Made by a program: the position numbers and the translations under genes. Shown here piece by piece: positions 1 to 9,305 of a stretch of DNA of 64,000 bases; positions within the stretch are counted from its first letter, which is position 1; each line of letters opens with the position of its first letter. This DNA comes from Lysobacteraceae bacterium NML08-0793 (GTDB lineage Bacteria; Pseudomonadota; Gammaproteobacteria; Xanthomonadales; Xanthomonadaceae). The notes under the pieces were generated by a model. It was not told where the DNA came from and did not search any database. It saw only the letters and a list, made by a program, of their open reading frames with translations. The stretch lies in contig NWQR01000002.1 in NCBI GenBank assembly GCA_002798275.1, positions 62,001 through 126,000 on the forward strand. Direction: 5' to 3'.

Positions 1-2475
1 GACTATCTGCTTTCGGTCTGGAAGGCGATTGCCCAAGCCGCGCAGTCCAAGCCTTCGCCGTTTCTGGTGTATCAGGAGTCGCGCCTGATCATCCGTGCCC
101 TGCGTGATTACATGCGCCCGGATATTGGCGAGATTCTCGTCGATACCCCGGAAATGTACGCCGAGGCCCGCGAATTCGTCGAGCAGGTCATGCCGCACAA
201 CCTGCGCAAACTCAAGCATTACACCGACGATGTGCCGCTGTTCAACCGTTTTCAGATTGAATCGCAGATTGAATCTGCCTATGAGCGCGAAGTGCGTCTG
301 CCCTCCGGTGGCGCACTGGTGATTGATCAGACCGAAGCGCTGACCGCCATCGACGTCAACTCAGCGCGCGCCACCCGCGGCGGCGACATCGAAGAAACCG
401 CCTTCAATACCAATCTGGAAGCGGCCGAAGAAGTCGCCCGCCAGTTGCGGCTGCGCGACCTGGCCGGGCTTGTGGTGATCGACTTCATCGACATGGGTAG
501 CAACAAACACCAGCGCGAAGTGGAAAACCGCCTGCAATCGGCGCTCAAGCAAGACCGTGCCCGCGTGCAGACTGGCCGCATTTCCAAGTTCGGCCTTTTG
601 GAAATGTCGCGCCAGCGCCTGCGCCCGAGCCTGGGTGAAGCCACACAAATCGTTTGCCCGCGCTGCGAAGGTCATGGCCGCATGCGCAGCGTGGAATCAC
701 TCTCGCTCTCCATCCTGCGCGTGGCCGAAGAACACGCCATGAAAGACAACACCGGACAAGTGCTGGTGCAGGCGCCGGTGGAAATCGCCAACTTTCTGCT
801 CAATGAAAAGCGCCGCGCCTTGGCAGAAATCGAACGCCGCCATGATGCGCCGGTGGTGATCGTCGCTGACGAGCAACTGCATTCACCGCATTACGAAGTT
901 ACCCGCATCCGCGAAAACGAGCTGGGCGAAGAATCCACCCGTCCCAGTTATCAGCGCGGCACGCCGCGCAAGCTGCCGACCTATGCCCTGACCCGCGCGC
1001 ATCTAAATATCCCGGAAGAGCCCGCGGTCAAGAACGTCAAACCGACCCAACCGGCGCCAGTGCGTGCCCCGCGTGAAGTGGCCGCCCCGACCCCGGCGCC
1101 TGCGCCGCTGGCTCATGCCAACAAACCCAAGCCCGGCTTCCTGACCCGGGTGATGCAGTTCTTTACCGGCGCACCGGCAGAAACTGCCCCAGCTGCGGAA
1201 GATACCCAAAAGCGCGAGGAGCGCAGCGGCAAGCAAGGCCAAAACCGCCGCAACCATCCGCAGCCCAAGCAGCGTCAGGAACGCCAGGAACGCGGCGGCA
1301 ACAAACAGCAGGCAGCACAGCAAAAAGACAATGCCCGCAACGAGCAGCGCGGCAAGCAGGCGCAAGAAGGCAAAGACGGCCAAGTCAATGGCGGCAAGTC
1401 GCAGCGCCGCGAGCGCCCGCAGCCAAACAAGGAAGCGTCGGCCCAGACGGCAAACCCGGCACCAGCCAAGCACGAAGCTGCGCCGCCAACGCAGGAGACT
1501 GCGGAAAACCAAGGCAATCGTCGTCGTCCTCGCCGTGAGCGCGAAGAACGCCAGCCGCGCGAGCTTGCCGCTGCCGTGGTCGCGGCAGAAGAAACCACGC
1601 GCACGGCTACGCCCACGGATTCGGCAAGCGATACCGCCCAGGCCGCAGTCGCCAAGAGCCCGGTCGTAACGAATGGCGAAGCCCGGAGCGAGGCGCCACC
1701 AATCGAGGCCAAAGCCGAAGCTGAGTTCGATATCGACAGCGATCTCGTGAACGAAGCCGAAAGCGATGCTGAAGCCGATAGCAGCGATAACGGCGACAAT
1801 GGCGAAGGCGGCAATCGCCGTCGTCGCGGTCGTCGTGGCGGCCGCCGCCGCCGCCGTGGCGCAGGTGAAGCGGAAGAAGTCCAGATAGAAATCGAGCCGC
1901 TGGAAGAAACCGAAAGCGCAGCGATGAAAAGCTCGCAGCCGGAGTTTGACTTTGCCGATATTGCCGCGCCAGAACCGGCACAGGCACCGGTCGAGCCGTC
2001 CCCTGTCGATGCGGATACCGGTGCGCAAACTGTGACAACCACCACAACCACCGTACAGGCCGAAGCCCCGGCAACCGGCGGCGACGCCTTGAGCGATGCC
2101 AGCAAGGCGGCCAGCCCGGCCGGTGAAGTTGAAGTGCAGGATGAGGCGCCGACGGCTGAAAATCCGGCCGCAGCGAAAGCGCCAGCGCCAGCCATCTCCA
2201 CGCTGCCGCTGTCGGCCGCCATCGCCGTTTCGCTGGCCGAATCGCAACGCCCGATGACCTCGCTGTTCGCCACGATGCCGAACACGCCGCGCCCGCAGCC
2301 CGGCGCAATGCCGGTCGCCGCCGAAGCTGCCGCCCCTGCGCCAGCCACGGACACGGCCACGACGGTCGAGGCTGACGCTGCTACGGACGCAGGCGACCCC
2401 GGCATTCCGGCACAAGCCGAATTGCTGGATGAGGCCACGGCTTCAGAAGCTGTACCGCCCGAGCCGCAGGCCTAA
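1..2475 (+). CDS. rne: Ribonuclease E, 5'-truncated by window edge
   Basis: Endoribonuclease of the RNase E/G family, the core of the RNA degradosome; it processes rRNA and tRNA precursors and starts mRNA decay. The reading frame is open from base 1, so the S1 domain and true start lie outside the window; 824 residues are visible. The catalytic DNase-I-like part is clear: AIDVNSARATRGGDIEETAF carries the first metal-binding Asp and VVIDFIDM the second, and CPRCEGHG is the zinc-link motif that joins dimers. From about residue 330 the protein becomes a long low-complexity scaffold. It has Lys/Gln/Arg-rich stretches, an Arg/Gly block near bases 1815-1860, and a Pro/Ala-rich tail. Such tails normally bind RNA, membrane and degradosome partners. 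Family assignment is secure; tail partners are unknown. Confidence 0.96.
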   Translation, partial: DYLLSVWKAIAQAAQSKPSPFLVYQESRLIIRALRDYMRPDIGEILVDTPEMYAEAREFVEQVMPHNLRKLKHYTDDVPLFNRFQIESQIESAYEREVRLPSGGALVIDQTEALTAIDVNSARATRGGDIEETAFNTNLEAAEEVARQLRLRDLAGLVVIDFIDMGSNKHQREVENRLQSALKQDRARVQTGRISKFGLLEMSRQRLRPSLGEATQIVCPRCEGHGRMRSVESLSLSILRVAEEHAMKDNTGQVLVQAPVEIANFLLNEKRRALAEIERRHDAPVVIVADEQLHSPHYEVTRIRENELGEESTRPSYQRGTPRKLPTYALTRAHLNIPEEPAVKNVKPTQPAPVRAPREVAAPTPAPAPLAHANKPKPGFLTRVMQFFTGAPAETAPAAEDTQKREERSGKQGQNRRNHPQPKQRQERQERGGNKQQAAQQKDNARNEQRGKQAQEGKDGQVNGGKSQRRERPQPNKEASAQTANPAPAKHEAAPPTQETAENQGNRRRPRREREERQPRELAAAVVAAEETTRTATPTDSASDTAQAAVAKSPVVTNGEARSEAPPIEAKAEAEFDIDSDLVNEAESDAEADSSDNGDNGEGGNRRRRGRRGGRRRRRGAGEAEEVQIEIEPLEETESAAMKSSQPEFDFADIAAPEPAQAPVEPSPVDADTGAQTVTTTTTTVQAEAPATGGDALSDASKAASPAGEVEVQDEAPTAENPAAAKAPAPAISTLPLSAAIAVSLAESQRPMTSLFATMPNTPRPQPGAMPVAAEAAAPAPATDTATTVEADAATDAGDPGIPAQAELLDEATASEAVPPEPQA

Positions 2476-2510
2476 GCCTGCCCCGCCCGGCTGGTTTTTT
2501 GGCAACACTT

Positions 2511-2530
2511 CGGGTCGCGCAAGCGACCCG
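2511..2530. terminator. Hairpin between convergent rne and recO
   Basis: A perfect 8-bp stem, CGGGTCGC / GCGACCCG, closes a GCAA tetraloop. It sits between the rne stop and the recO stop, four bases from the latter. It has no strong T tract on either side, so it may be a weak bidirectional terminator or a 3'-end stabiliser. Confidence 0.55.
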
Positions 2531-2533
2531 ATT

Positions 2534-3274
2534 TCATTGCTGCCCGATACGTTCGAGCCGATGCAACTGCGCAGCCATTTCCCAAGATTTCAGGCCGCGC
2601 CCGCCCAAATAATGCGCAAGCAATTGCCGCATCGGGCGGCGCAGGCTTGCCAGGTCTTGTGCAGCGGGTCGCGTATCTGCCGCCATTGCCAAGAGCGCGC
2701 TGCCGGTCGCGGTTTGCCCTCGCGTCTGTGCGCTGCGCTCATGGCGCAAACGGCGCAAACCGTGCTCTATATCGAACCAATAACGCGCGCCGGGATCTAT
2801 CTGGCGGCCTTCGCTGTCCATATCCCATTCAAAACCAAAGCCGATGGCATCGAGCAAATCACGCTCGTAGCGCCGCAGTGTCCAGGCCAATGGCATATCC
2901 GTGCGCGTCAAATCTTGCCGGGTGCGCGCATACGCGGCATGCAGCATCGGCAACGGGTCTTGTCTTGGCACAAGCCGCAGGGTCAGCTCATTGAGATAAA
3001 ACGCCGCGAGTACGGCATCACCCTCCAGCCGGGGGGCAGCATCCATCGCTTCGGCATTTTTCAGCGTGGCCAGCTCGCCACGCGCCAGTGCCTCCAGCCG
3101 GATGCACTGCAAGGGCTGCAAGGCTGCACGCAATAGATGACGTTTGCCGGTGGAAACCCCGCGCGCCAACAGGCCGATGCGGCCATGCTCGGCGCAGAAC
3201 ACCTCCACCAACAGGCTGGTTTCGCGCCACGGCCTGGCATGCAGCACAAAGGCGTGTTCGCTTTGGATATGCAC
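2534..3274 (-). CDS. recO: DNA repair protein RecO
   Basis: RecO (246 residues) works with RecF and RecR to load RecA on SSB-coated gaps. The N-terminal OB fold is recognisable (AFVLHARPWRETSLLVEVF, then GRIGLLARGVSTGKR), followed by the helical RecO domain. The start codon is GTG (bases 3272-3274). The gene follows era by 26 bp on the same strand and is probably its operon partner. No zinc-binding cysteine cluster is visible, as in many gammaproteobacterial RecO proteins. Confidence 0.93.
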   Translation of the reverse strand: MHIQSEHAFVLHARPWRETSLLVEVFCAEHGRIGLLARGVSTGKRHLLRAALQPLQCIRLEALARGELATLKNAEAMDAAPRLEGDAVLAAFYLNELTLRLVPRQDPLPMLHAAYARTRQDLTRTDMPLAWTLRRYERDLLDAIGFGFEWDMDSEGRQIDPGARYWFDIEHGLRRLRHERSAQTRGQTATGSALLAMAADTRPAAQDLASLRRPMRQLLAHYLGGRGLKSWEMAAQLHRLERIGQQ

Positions 3275-3300
3275 CGGCGTGGCTGTCCGTTATCTGCCGA

Positions 3301-4197
3301 TCATTCGGTATAGCCCAATGCACGCAGTGCGGCTTCATCGTTCGACCAGCCCTGACGCACGCGCACCCAGGTTTCCAGAAATACCTTGCGACCAAACAGC
3401 CGTTCCATTTGCTCACGTGCCTTGGTGCCGATTTTGCGCAGCCGCGCCCCGCCCTTGCCGATGACGATGGCTTTTTGGCTATCGCGCTCGACCCAGATCA
3501 CCGCGCCAATGCGGAACATCTGGCCATCTTCTTCAAAGCGCTCGATTTCCACCGCGGTGGCATAGGGCAGCTCTGCCCCCAACTGCCGCATCAACTGCTC
3601 GCGGACAAACTCTGCGGCCAAAAAGCGCATGCTGCGGTCGGTAACATCATCCTCGTCATACAGCGCCGGTTGCTCCGGCAGCAGCGGCAGCACGGTTTTC
3701 ACCAGCTCCTCCAGCCCCTTGCGTTTCAGCGCCGAAAGTGGATGCACAGCAACGAAATCACGCTCTTTGCCGACTTCGGCCAGATACGGCAACAGCTCGG
3801 CCTTGTCGCGCAGCTTGTCGGTCTTATTGACCACCAACACTACCGGGATTTTCGCCTCCGAAAGTGCTGCCAGCGCCATTTCGTCCTCGGCGTCCCAGCG
3901 CCCGGCCTCGACCACCAAAAGTGCGGCATCGACGCCTTCCAGCGCACCGCGCGCAGCGCGATTCAACACCCGGCTCATTGCCTTGTTCTGGGCACCGTGT
4001 ATTCCGGGCGTGTCCACCAATACCAGTTGGCCATCCTCGAAGCTGGCAATGCCCAGCATGCGGTGGCGCGTGGTCTGGGGGCGGTCGGAAGTGATGCTGA
4101 CCTTGGTGCCGACCAGTCCATTGATCAGCGTGGATTTGCCGACATTGGGTCGGCCAATGACGGCCACATGGCCTGCGCGATAGTTTTTTTCGTTCAT
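3301..4197 (-). CDS. era: GTPase Era
   Basis: Essential GTPase for 30S ribosome assembly that binds 16S rRNA. Walker A is GRPNVGKST at residues 15-23, followed by [10 protein letters not shown] (switch I), DTPG (G3) and NKTD (G4). The C-terminal KH domain includes [11 protein letters not shown]. The start was placed at the ATG at 4197, giving 298 residues, because it overlaps the stop of the upstream DUF3025 gene as ATGA; an in-frame upstream extension would run into that gene. In related genomes era normally follows rnc. Here it is separated from rnc by about 26 kb. Confidence 0.95.
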   Translation of the reverse strand: MNEKNYRAGHVAVIGRPNVGKSTLINGLVGTKVSITSDRPQTTRHRMLGIASFEDGQLVLVDTPGIHGAQNKAMSRVLNRAARGALEGVDAALLVVEAGRWDAEDEMALAALSEAKIPVVLVVNKTDKLRDKAELLPYLAEVGKERDFVAVHPLSALKRKGLEELVKTVLPLLPEQPALYDEDDVTDRSMRFLAAEFVREQLMRQLGAELPYATAVEIERFEEDGQMFRIGAVIWVERDSQKAIVIGKGGARLRKIGTKAREQMERLFGRKVFLETWVRVRQGWSNDEAALRALGYTE

Positions 4198-5009
4198 GGG
4201 TGGATTGTAAGCGCTGGCGGGTATATCCGGCCTGCTCGCAGCGGCTGAAAGCACGGTGCAGTTTGGTAGAAATCAAGCGCCTGCCCGGCAAACCAGCCGG
4301 GGATGCCTGCCAGCGGCAATGGTCGCAATTCCAGTGGGTCGCGCAACACTTCGCCTGCGGCAATCGCCACGGCCACCCGGTTCACGATATCGGCGGCATC
4401 GCCCTCGCCTGCCACCAACAAGGCCTTGCCCACCATGTATTGCCCCGGCAGCAGGCCGTGCTCCAGCAGCGCATGGCCAATCACCGCCGCCAGCCTGATC
4501 TCGCCGCGCCGCCAAGCATCGGCCGCGTCGAAAAACAGCCCGCGCCAATCATGTCTGTCCCACTGCGCCAGCAGCGCTGCGGATTTGATTTGCACAATCA
4601 CCCCGGCCTCGTCGAACTGGGTCAGGGCGTACTGGGCACGGTTGCGCTGCTTCTCGCCCATGCTGGCGATATGTGCACATTGCTGCGCATTGAGTGCCTG
4701 TTTCACTTGCGGCCAGCGGCACCAAATCAGGGCATTGAACAGGTCATGCCAGTTTTCCGCGCGGGTGGCGATTTGCCCGCGCGTTGCAATGCGCATTTCA
4801 TAATGCAGTCCGTCGTCCAGCAACGCCCGATTTTGAGTAACGAAGCGACGCGCTGCCACCGGCAATGCAGCATTCAATTCGGCCAAATCCGGCCAGCTAC
4901 GCGACTTCAACCAGCCGGCGAACGCCTGAAAATCCGCATACACCGGATGCTCGAATACCGATGCGGCAACCGCATCGCGCGTCGGCGGCTGAAAACGACG
5001 TTTGCTCAT
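4194..5009 (-). CDS. DUF3025 family protein
   Basis: A 271-residue cytoplasmic protein of the DUF3025 family, recognised by the conserved core [11 protein letters not shown] and the following Trp-rich segment. No signal peptide or membrane segment is seen. The molecular function of the family is unknown. Its stop codon overlaps the era start (ATGA), which implies translational coupling with era and recO. The coupling is seen in the sequence; a role in ribosome assembly or repair would only be a guess. Confidence 0.82.
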   Translation of the reverse strand: MSKRRFQPPTRDAVAASVFEHPVYADFQAFAGWLKSRSWPDLAELNAALPVAARRFVTQNRALLDDGLHYEMRIATRGQIATRAENWHDLFNALIWCRWPQVKQALNAQQCAHIASMGEKQRNRAQYALTQFDEAGVIVQIKSAALLAQWDRHDWRGLFFDAADAWRRGEIRLAAVIGHALLEHGLLPGQYMVGKALLVAGEGDAADIVNRVAVAIAAGEVLRDPLELRPLPLAGIPGWFAGQALDFYQTAPCFQPLRAGRIYPPALTIHP

Positions 5010-5141
5010 TCAAACCGTCCGATATCCGCCCTGTTCTGGCGTGCCGGGTACGCAGCGACCATGGATAAAGGCAGCCAAGTACATCCCGCGTTGAAACGCT
5101 GCAAGCCCCCAAGCATTGCGTTGTGAAGTGCACTACTGCCT

Positions 5142-6473
5142 TTAGTCGTTATAGGCCACTTCACCATACAGGTCGTGCTCGTCACTGCCCATGATTTCCA
5201 CATCGACAAAATCACCCGGTTTGAGCCCCGCCGCAAAGCCGTCCTGAATCTGCACCAGACCATCGATTTCCGGCGCATCGGCCATCGAGCGCGCAAGCGC
5301 CAGCTCGCCGTCAATCGCATCCACCAGACATTTTTGCGTGCTGCCGACTTTCTCGGCCAGCTTTTCTTCGGAGATTTCCGCCTGCAAGGCCATGAAGCGC
5401 GCCAGACGCTCTTGCTTCACGGCTTCGGGCACCTCGCCGGGCAAGGCATTGGCGGCCGCGCCTTCCACCGGCGAATAGGCGAACGCGCCCACGCGGTCAA
5501 GCCGGGCTTCTTCCAGAAAATCCAGCAATTCTTCGAACTCGGCCTCAGTCTCGCCGGGAAAGCCAACGATGAACGTACTGCGCAAGGTGATGTCCGGGCA
5601 GATATCACGCCAGCGCTGGATGCGCTCTAGGGTTTTGTCGATGGCGCCGGGGCGCTTCATCAGCTTCAGAATCCGCGGGCTGGCATGTTGCAACGGCATG
5701 TCCAAGTAAGGCAGCAGCTTGCCTTCGGCCATTAGCGGGATGATGTCGTCCACATGCGGATACGGATAGACATAATGCAGCCGCGTCCACACGCCAAGCT
5801 CGGCCAGCCCCTCGCATAGCGCCTTCATGCGCGTGGCATAGGTTTTGTCATGCCATTTGTACTCGGCGTATTTCAAATCCACGCCATAGGCACTGGTGTC
5901 CTGCGATACCACCAGCAGCTCGCGCACCCCACCGGCGACCAGCTTCTCCGCCTCGCGCAGCACTTGATCCACCGGACGCGAAACCAAGTCGCCTCGCAGC
6001 GACGGAATGATGCAGAAACTGCAACGATGGTTGCAGCCTTCGGAAATCTTCAGATACGCATAGTGCTTGGGCGTGAGCTTGATGCCGTAATCGGGCACCA
6101 CATCGACAAACGGGTCATGCTTGGGCGGCAGTGCGTGATGCACCGCCTCCATCACACTGGCATAGTCTTGCGGGCCGCTGATGGACAGCACTCCCGGATG
6201 CGCTTCACGAATCAAATCACCACGCTTGCCCAGGCAGCCGGTCACAATCACTTTGCCGTTTTCGGCCATCGCCTCGCCAATCGCATCCAACGACTCGGCC
6301 ACCGCGCTGTCAATGAATCCGCAGGTATTGACCACCACCACATCGGCATCGTCGTAACTTGGCACGATGTCATAGCCCTCCACCTTCAGCTGGGTGAGGA
6401 TGCGCTCGGAATCCACCAGCGCCTTGGGACAGCCCAGGCTAACGAAACCGACTTTGGGTTGGGCGTAGGACAT
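5142..6473 (-). CDS. rimO: Ribosomal protein uS12 methylthiotransferase RimO
   Basis: Radical-SAM enzyme that adds a methylthio group to Asp88 of ribosomal protein S12. The N-terminal MTTase domain holds [11 protein letters not shown] and [10 protein letters not shown], with cysteines for the auxiliary cluster. The radical-SAM motif is CNHRCSFC, and a TRAM domain lies at the C-terminus. The chosen ATG (6471-6473) gives 443 residues, the usual family length. A longer in-frame start would overlap the divergent HIT gene. A TATAAT hexamer on this strand at 6501-6506 is a possible -10 element. The 132 bp between this gene and the DUF3025 gene hold nothing recognisable. Confidence 0.95.
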   Translation of the reverse strand: MSYAQPKVGFVSLGCPKALVDSERILTQLKVEGYDIVPSYDDADVVVVNTCGFIDSAVAESLDAIGEAMAENGKVIVTGCLGKRGDLIREAHPGVLSISGPQDYASVMEAVHHALPPKHDPFVDVVPDYGIKLTPKHYAYLKISEGCNHRCSFCIIPSLRGDLVSRPVDQVLREAEKLVAGGVRELLVVSQDTSAYGVDLKYAEYKWHDKTYATRMKALCEGLAELGVWTRLHYVYPYPHVDDIIPLMAEGKLLPYLDMPLQHASPRILKLMKRPGAIDKTLERIQRWRDICPDITLRSTFIVGFPGETEAEFEELLDFLEEARLDRVGAFAYSPVEGAAANALPGEVPEAVKQERLARFMALQAEISEEKLAEKVGSTQKCLVDAIDGELALARSMADAPEIDGLVQIQDGFAAGLKPGDFVDVEIMGSDEHDLYGEVAYND

Positions 6474-6535
6474 GAGATAACCATCTGAAAACGAGGGCGA
6501 ATTATAGTGGACAGCCGCCACCACACGAGATCTGC

Positions 6536-6964
6536 ATGAACTTTCAACTTGACCCGCGACTTGATGCCGATACCCGACTGATTGCGCAATGGCCGTTGTC
6601 GGAACTGCGCCTGATGGACGATGCTCAATATCCTTGGCTGATTCTGGTGCCACGCATCCCCGGCGCGCGCGAACTGATTGACCTTGGCGATGCTGAACGC
6701 GCGCAGTTGCAGCAGGAAATTGATGCCGCCGCGCATCTGCTACGCCAAGCGTTCAGCCCCGACAAGCTGAACATCGCCGCCCTTGGCAATGTCGTTGAAC
6801 AGCTGCATGTGCATATCATCGCCCGCTTCCGCAGCGATGCTGCTTGGCCGCGTCCGGTCTGGGGCGTGCATCCAGTCAAGCCGCGCAGCCAAGATGAACT
6901 TGCCACTTTTCAGGCTCGGCTGATGCCCCATCTTCCCAGTTTTGCAACGGAAAAACCCGCATGA
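6536..6964 (+). CDS. HIT-family protein
   Basis: Histidine-triad family protein of 142 residues, probably a nucleotide phosphoramidate or dinucleoside polyphosphate hydrolase. The active-site segment reads [11 protein letters not shown] and is followed by AAWPRPVWG. Only two histidines of the usual H-x-H-x-H triad are present, the third position being Ile; I recall this as a subfamily trait, but the reaction is not established here. It diverges from rimO and its stop overlaps the start of the next gene (ATGA), so the two are translated together. Confidence 0.8.
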   Translation: MNFQLDPRLDADTRLIAQWPLSELRLMDDAQYPWLILVPRIPGARELIDLGDAERAQLQQEIDAAAHLLRQAFSPDKLNIAALGNVVEQLHVHIIARFRSDAAWPRPVWGVHPVKPRSQDELATFQARLMPHLPSFATEKPA

Positions 6965-7269
6965 AAACCACGCTGCTTGCGCTCGCCCTGACCCTCGCCC
7001 TGCCCTTGTTGCCGCAAACCGCCGAAGCCCGGCTGTTTGGCAAATCGCCCGAACGCAGCGCCAGTGAGGCCGCCCAGCAAAACGCCCCGGCAGTCACCAT
7101 CTGGGTGGATGCCAGCTGGGGCTTTCGCAACCAAGGCGCGGCCAACAGTTTGAGCGCCGCCCATCGGGCGTTCTACCAACACGGCTATCGTCTGGTCAGT
7201 GTCGAGCCGTATATCGAAAACGGCGACCTGCAAGGCTTTTTTGTCAGCTACGAAAAACGCAGCCCGTAA
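6961..7269 (+). CDS. Small secreted protein, function unknown
   Basis: A 102-residue protein with a clear Sec signal peptide: [18 protein letters not shown] followed by a likely cleavage near AEA at residues 21-23. The mature part is short. It starts with a Ser/Glu/Gln-rich segment and ends with a compact domain around YRLVSVEPYIENGDLQGFF. It therefore acts in the periplasm or outside the cell. It is translationally coupled to the HIT gene by a 4-base overlap. I do not recognise the family with certainty. Its stop codon lies inside the loop of a terminator hairpin. Confidence 0.7.
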   Translation: MKTTLLALALTLALPLLPQTAEARLFGKSPERSASEAAQQNAPAVTIWVDASWGFRNQGAANSLSAAHRAFYQHGYRLVSVEPYIENGDLQGFFVSYEKRSP

Positions 7270-7279
7270 GCTGCGTTTT
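7254..7279. terminator. Bidirectional rho-independent terminator
   Basis: A 10-bp perfect stem, AAAACGCAGC / GCTGCGTTTT, encloses CCGTAA. A run of T follows on the plus strand, and the A run makes it work on the minus strand too. The TAA stop of the small secreted protein lies in the loop. It separates that gene from the convergent 78-residue gene. Confidence 0.85.
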
Positions 7280-7286
7280 CAAGCAA

Positions 7287-7523
7287 TCAAAGCACGCCGC
7301 GCTTTTTCTCGACGAGCCAAAGGCCAATGCCCGCAGCTGCGCCGATGATGGCCGATACCAGCCAGCCAAGCGGACTCAAACTGCCGACCAACCCCATCAC
7401 GATAAGGCCAACGATCACGAACTGACTGTAGCGCCAGGGACTGTTGATGAAGGTACGCCCGATACGCGAATCGACTGCGTTCTGCGGCTTTTTTTCCGGG
7501 TTCGGGCTTGGGGTCTGGCTCAT
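7287..7523 (-). CDS. Small two-helix membrane protein
   Basis: A 78-residue protein with a polar, Pro-rich N-terminus and two hydrophobic segments (FVIVGLIVMGLVG, then LGWLVSAIIGAAAGIGLWLV), ending in a positively charged tail (EKKRG). It is probably an inner-membrane protein. The ATG at 7523 is preceded by GAGGA and starts two bases after the dcd stop (ATGAAATG), so it is coupled to dcd. Function unknown. Confidence 0.7.
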   Translation of the reverse strand: MSQTPSPNPEKKPQNAVDSRIGRTFINSPWRYSQFVIVGLIVMGLVGSLSPLGWLVSAIIGAAAGIGLWLVEKKRGVL

Positions 7524-7524
7524 T

Positions 7525-8097
7525 TCATGTCCTCGGCAAGGTAACGCCGGTCTGGCCCTGATACTTGCCACCCCGGTCACGGTAGGAAGTTTCGCAGATA
7601 TCGTCGGCATCGGCCTGGAAAAACAGCATCTGCGCCACGCCTTCATTGGCATAGATGCGCGCTGGCAGCGGCGTGGTATTGGAAAACTCCAGCGTTACAT
7701 GGCCTTCCCATTCCGGCTCCAGCGGCGTGACATTGACGATGATGCCGCAACGGGCATAGGTGCTCTTGCCAAGGCAGACCACCAAGGTATCGCGTGGAAT
7801 GCGGAAGTATTCCACCGTGCGCGCCAGCGCAAAGCTGTTCGGCGGAATGATGCACTCATCGCCAACCACATCGACAAAGCTCTTCGGATCAAAATGCTTG
7901 GGATCGACGATGGTGGAGTTGATATTGGTGAACACCTTGAACTCGCGCGCGCAACGCACGTCATAGCCGTAGCTGGAGGTGCCATAGCTGACGATGCGCT
8001 CGCCGTTCACCTGTTTGACCTGTCCGGCCTCGAATGGCTCGATCATGCCGTGCTGCTCGGCCATGCGGCGAATCCAGCGGTCGCTCTTGATACTCAT
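7525..8097 (-). CDS. dcd: dCTP deaminase
   Basis: Converts dCTP to dUTP, the main source of dUMP for thymidylate synthesis. The protein is 190 residues, as expected. Conserved motifs are [31 protein letters not shown] and the active-site segment [16 protein letters not shown] with its catalytic Glu. The ATG at 8097 gives the family-typical N-terminus [10 protein letters not shown]. It lies downstream of mrp with a 46-bp gap. Confidence 0.95.
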   Translation of the reverse strand: MSIKSDRWIRRMAEQHGMIEPFEAGQVKQVNGERIVSYGTSSYGYDVRCAREFKVFTNINSTIVDPKHFDPKSFVDVVGDECIIPPNSFALARTVEYFRIPRDTLVVCLGKSTYARCGIIVNVTPLEPEWEGHVTLEFSNTTPLPARIYANEGVAQMLFFQADADDICETSYRDRGGKYQGQTGVTLPRT

Positions 8098-8143
8098 GAA
8101 AGTTTCCCTTGAACAAGGCCGCCATTGTAAACGGCAAGCCGGC

Positions 8144-8995
8144 TCAACCCAGCAGCGATGCGGCAATCGACATCCGTGCCCTAGGACGCTTGCCAAGCTC
8201 GGCCAGCATTTTTTGCGCCAATTGCCGATAGGCGTGCGCCAGCGTCGAATCCGGCTCGGCCAGCGTTACCGGCAGCCCGGCATCCCCCTGCTTGCGGATG
8301 CGGATGTCCAGCGGCAATGCCCCCAGCAGCGGCACACCGTATTGCGCTGCCATTGCCTCACCGCCGCCACTGCCAAAGATATGCTCGGCATGACCACATT
8401 GGCTGCATACATGCACCGCCATGTTTTCCACCAGCCCCAGCACCGGCACCTCCACTTTTTCAAACATCTTCAGCGCCTTTTTGGCATCCAGCGTGGCGAT
8501 GTCCTGCGGCGTGGTCACCACCACCGCCCCGGCCACCGGGATTTTCTGCGCCAGCGTTAGCTGCACATCGCCCGTGCCCGGCGGCAAATCCACCACCAAC
8601 ACGTCCAAATCTCCCCAACGGGTATCGGTGAACAACTGCATCAAGGCAGAGGTCGCCATCGGCCCGCGCCAAATCATCGGCATGTCCGGATCCACCAAGG
8701 CGCCAATCGACATCGCTTCCAGCCCATGCCCTACAAGCGGCGTAAAACTCTTGCCATCCGGGCTTTCGGGCTTGCCGGCAATGCCCAGCATCATCGGAAT
8801 GCTGGGCCCGTAAATATCCGCATCCAGCACGCCGACCTTGAGACCTGCCTGCATCAAGGCAGCGGCCAAGTTCACCGACGTGGTGGATTTGCCCACCCCG
8901 CCTTTGCCCGAGCCGACGACGATGACATTGCGGACGGCAGGATGCGGCTTCAAATCACGCTGCGGCGCGTGCGCTGGGAGAGGAGAAAGCGTCAT
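8144..8995 (-). CDS. apbC: Mrp/ApbC-type Fe-S carrier ATPase (short form)
   Basis: P-loop ATPase of the Mrp/NBP35 family that carries and delivers Fe-S clusters. It has the deviant Walker [12 protein letters not shown], the aspartate segment [23 protein letters not shown], and the cluster-binding CSQC motif. At 283 residues it lacks the N-terminal MIP18/DUF59 domain found in longer enterobacterial Mrp proteins; the sequence begins only about 25 residues before Walker A. The ATG at 8995 was preferred because upstream residues (Cys/Arg-rich) do not look like family sequence. Confidence 0.9.
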   Translation of the reverse strand: MTLSPLPAHAPQRDLKPHPAVRNVIVVGSGKGGVGKSTTSVNLAAALMQAGLKVGVLDADIYGPSIPMMLGIAGKPESPDGKSFTPLVGHGLEAMSIGALVDPDMPMIWRGPMATSALMQLFTDTRWGDLDVLVVDLPPGTGDVQLTLAQKIPVAGAVVVTTPQDIATLDAKKALKMFEKVEVPVLGLVENMAVHVCSQCGHAEHIFGSGGGEAMAAQYGVPLLGALPLDIRIRKQGDAGLPVTLAEPDSTLAHAYRQLAQKMLAELGKRPRARMSIAASLLG

Positions 8996-9305
8996 CGGAC
9001 TGGCTCTTGAACAGGGAGCGCGAAGTTTAGCTTTGTTGCAGGCGGTTACAAAAATTCGCGCAAATCGCTCGCAATCATTTGCTGCATTGCAAAATTCGCG
9101 ATTCATTCAACCCATGGCAATTTCCAATGAAATTTACCTATTCAGTAAAGTCGTTCATGCACGAATGTGTCCCAGCGCCAGCATTCGCAATGACTGGCTT
9201 GCATTGCCGCCCGGATGTGTGAGAAACAATTAAGCAACCATTAATGCAAAGTTGTAGCGGCATTTGTGGCTCACTTCATTTCCGCCTCTTGAGGACTTCC
9301 GAACA
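8996..9305. other. 310-bp intergenic region, divergent promoters
   Basis: The longest gene-free stretch of the window, lying between divergent apbC and the TonB-dependent receptor gene. It is AT-richer than its surroundings. It holds two exact copies of AAAATTCGCG spaced 40 bp apart and a short inverted repeat TTTAC-N7-GTAAA at 9133-9149. GAGGA at 9291-9295 is the probable ribosome-binding site of the receptor. I could not assign -35/-10 boxes with confidence. Confidence 0.5.
9051..9100. repeat. Direct repeat AAAATTCGCG x2, 40-bp period
   Basis: Identical decamers at 9051-9060 and 9091-9100 start exactly 40 bp apart, about four helical turns, so both face the same side of the DNA. They lie in the shared upstream region of apbC and the receptor gene. 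They could be regulator half-sites, but no known binding consensus was recognised. Confidence 0.5.

Noticed and set aside
1003-2438. Long minus-strand open frames opposite rne
   Set aside because: They mirror the GC-rich low-complexity tail of RNase E, encode Arg/Ser/Gly-rich sequence without family resemblance and have no ribosome-binding site.
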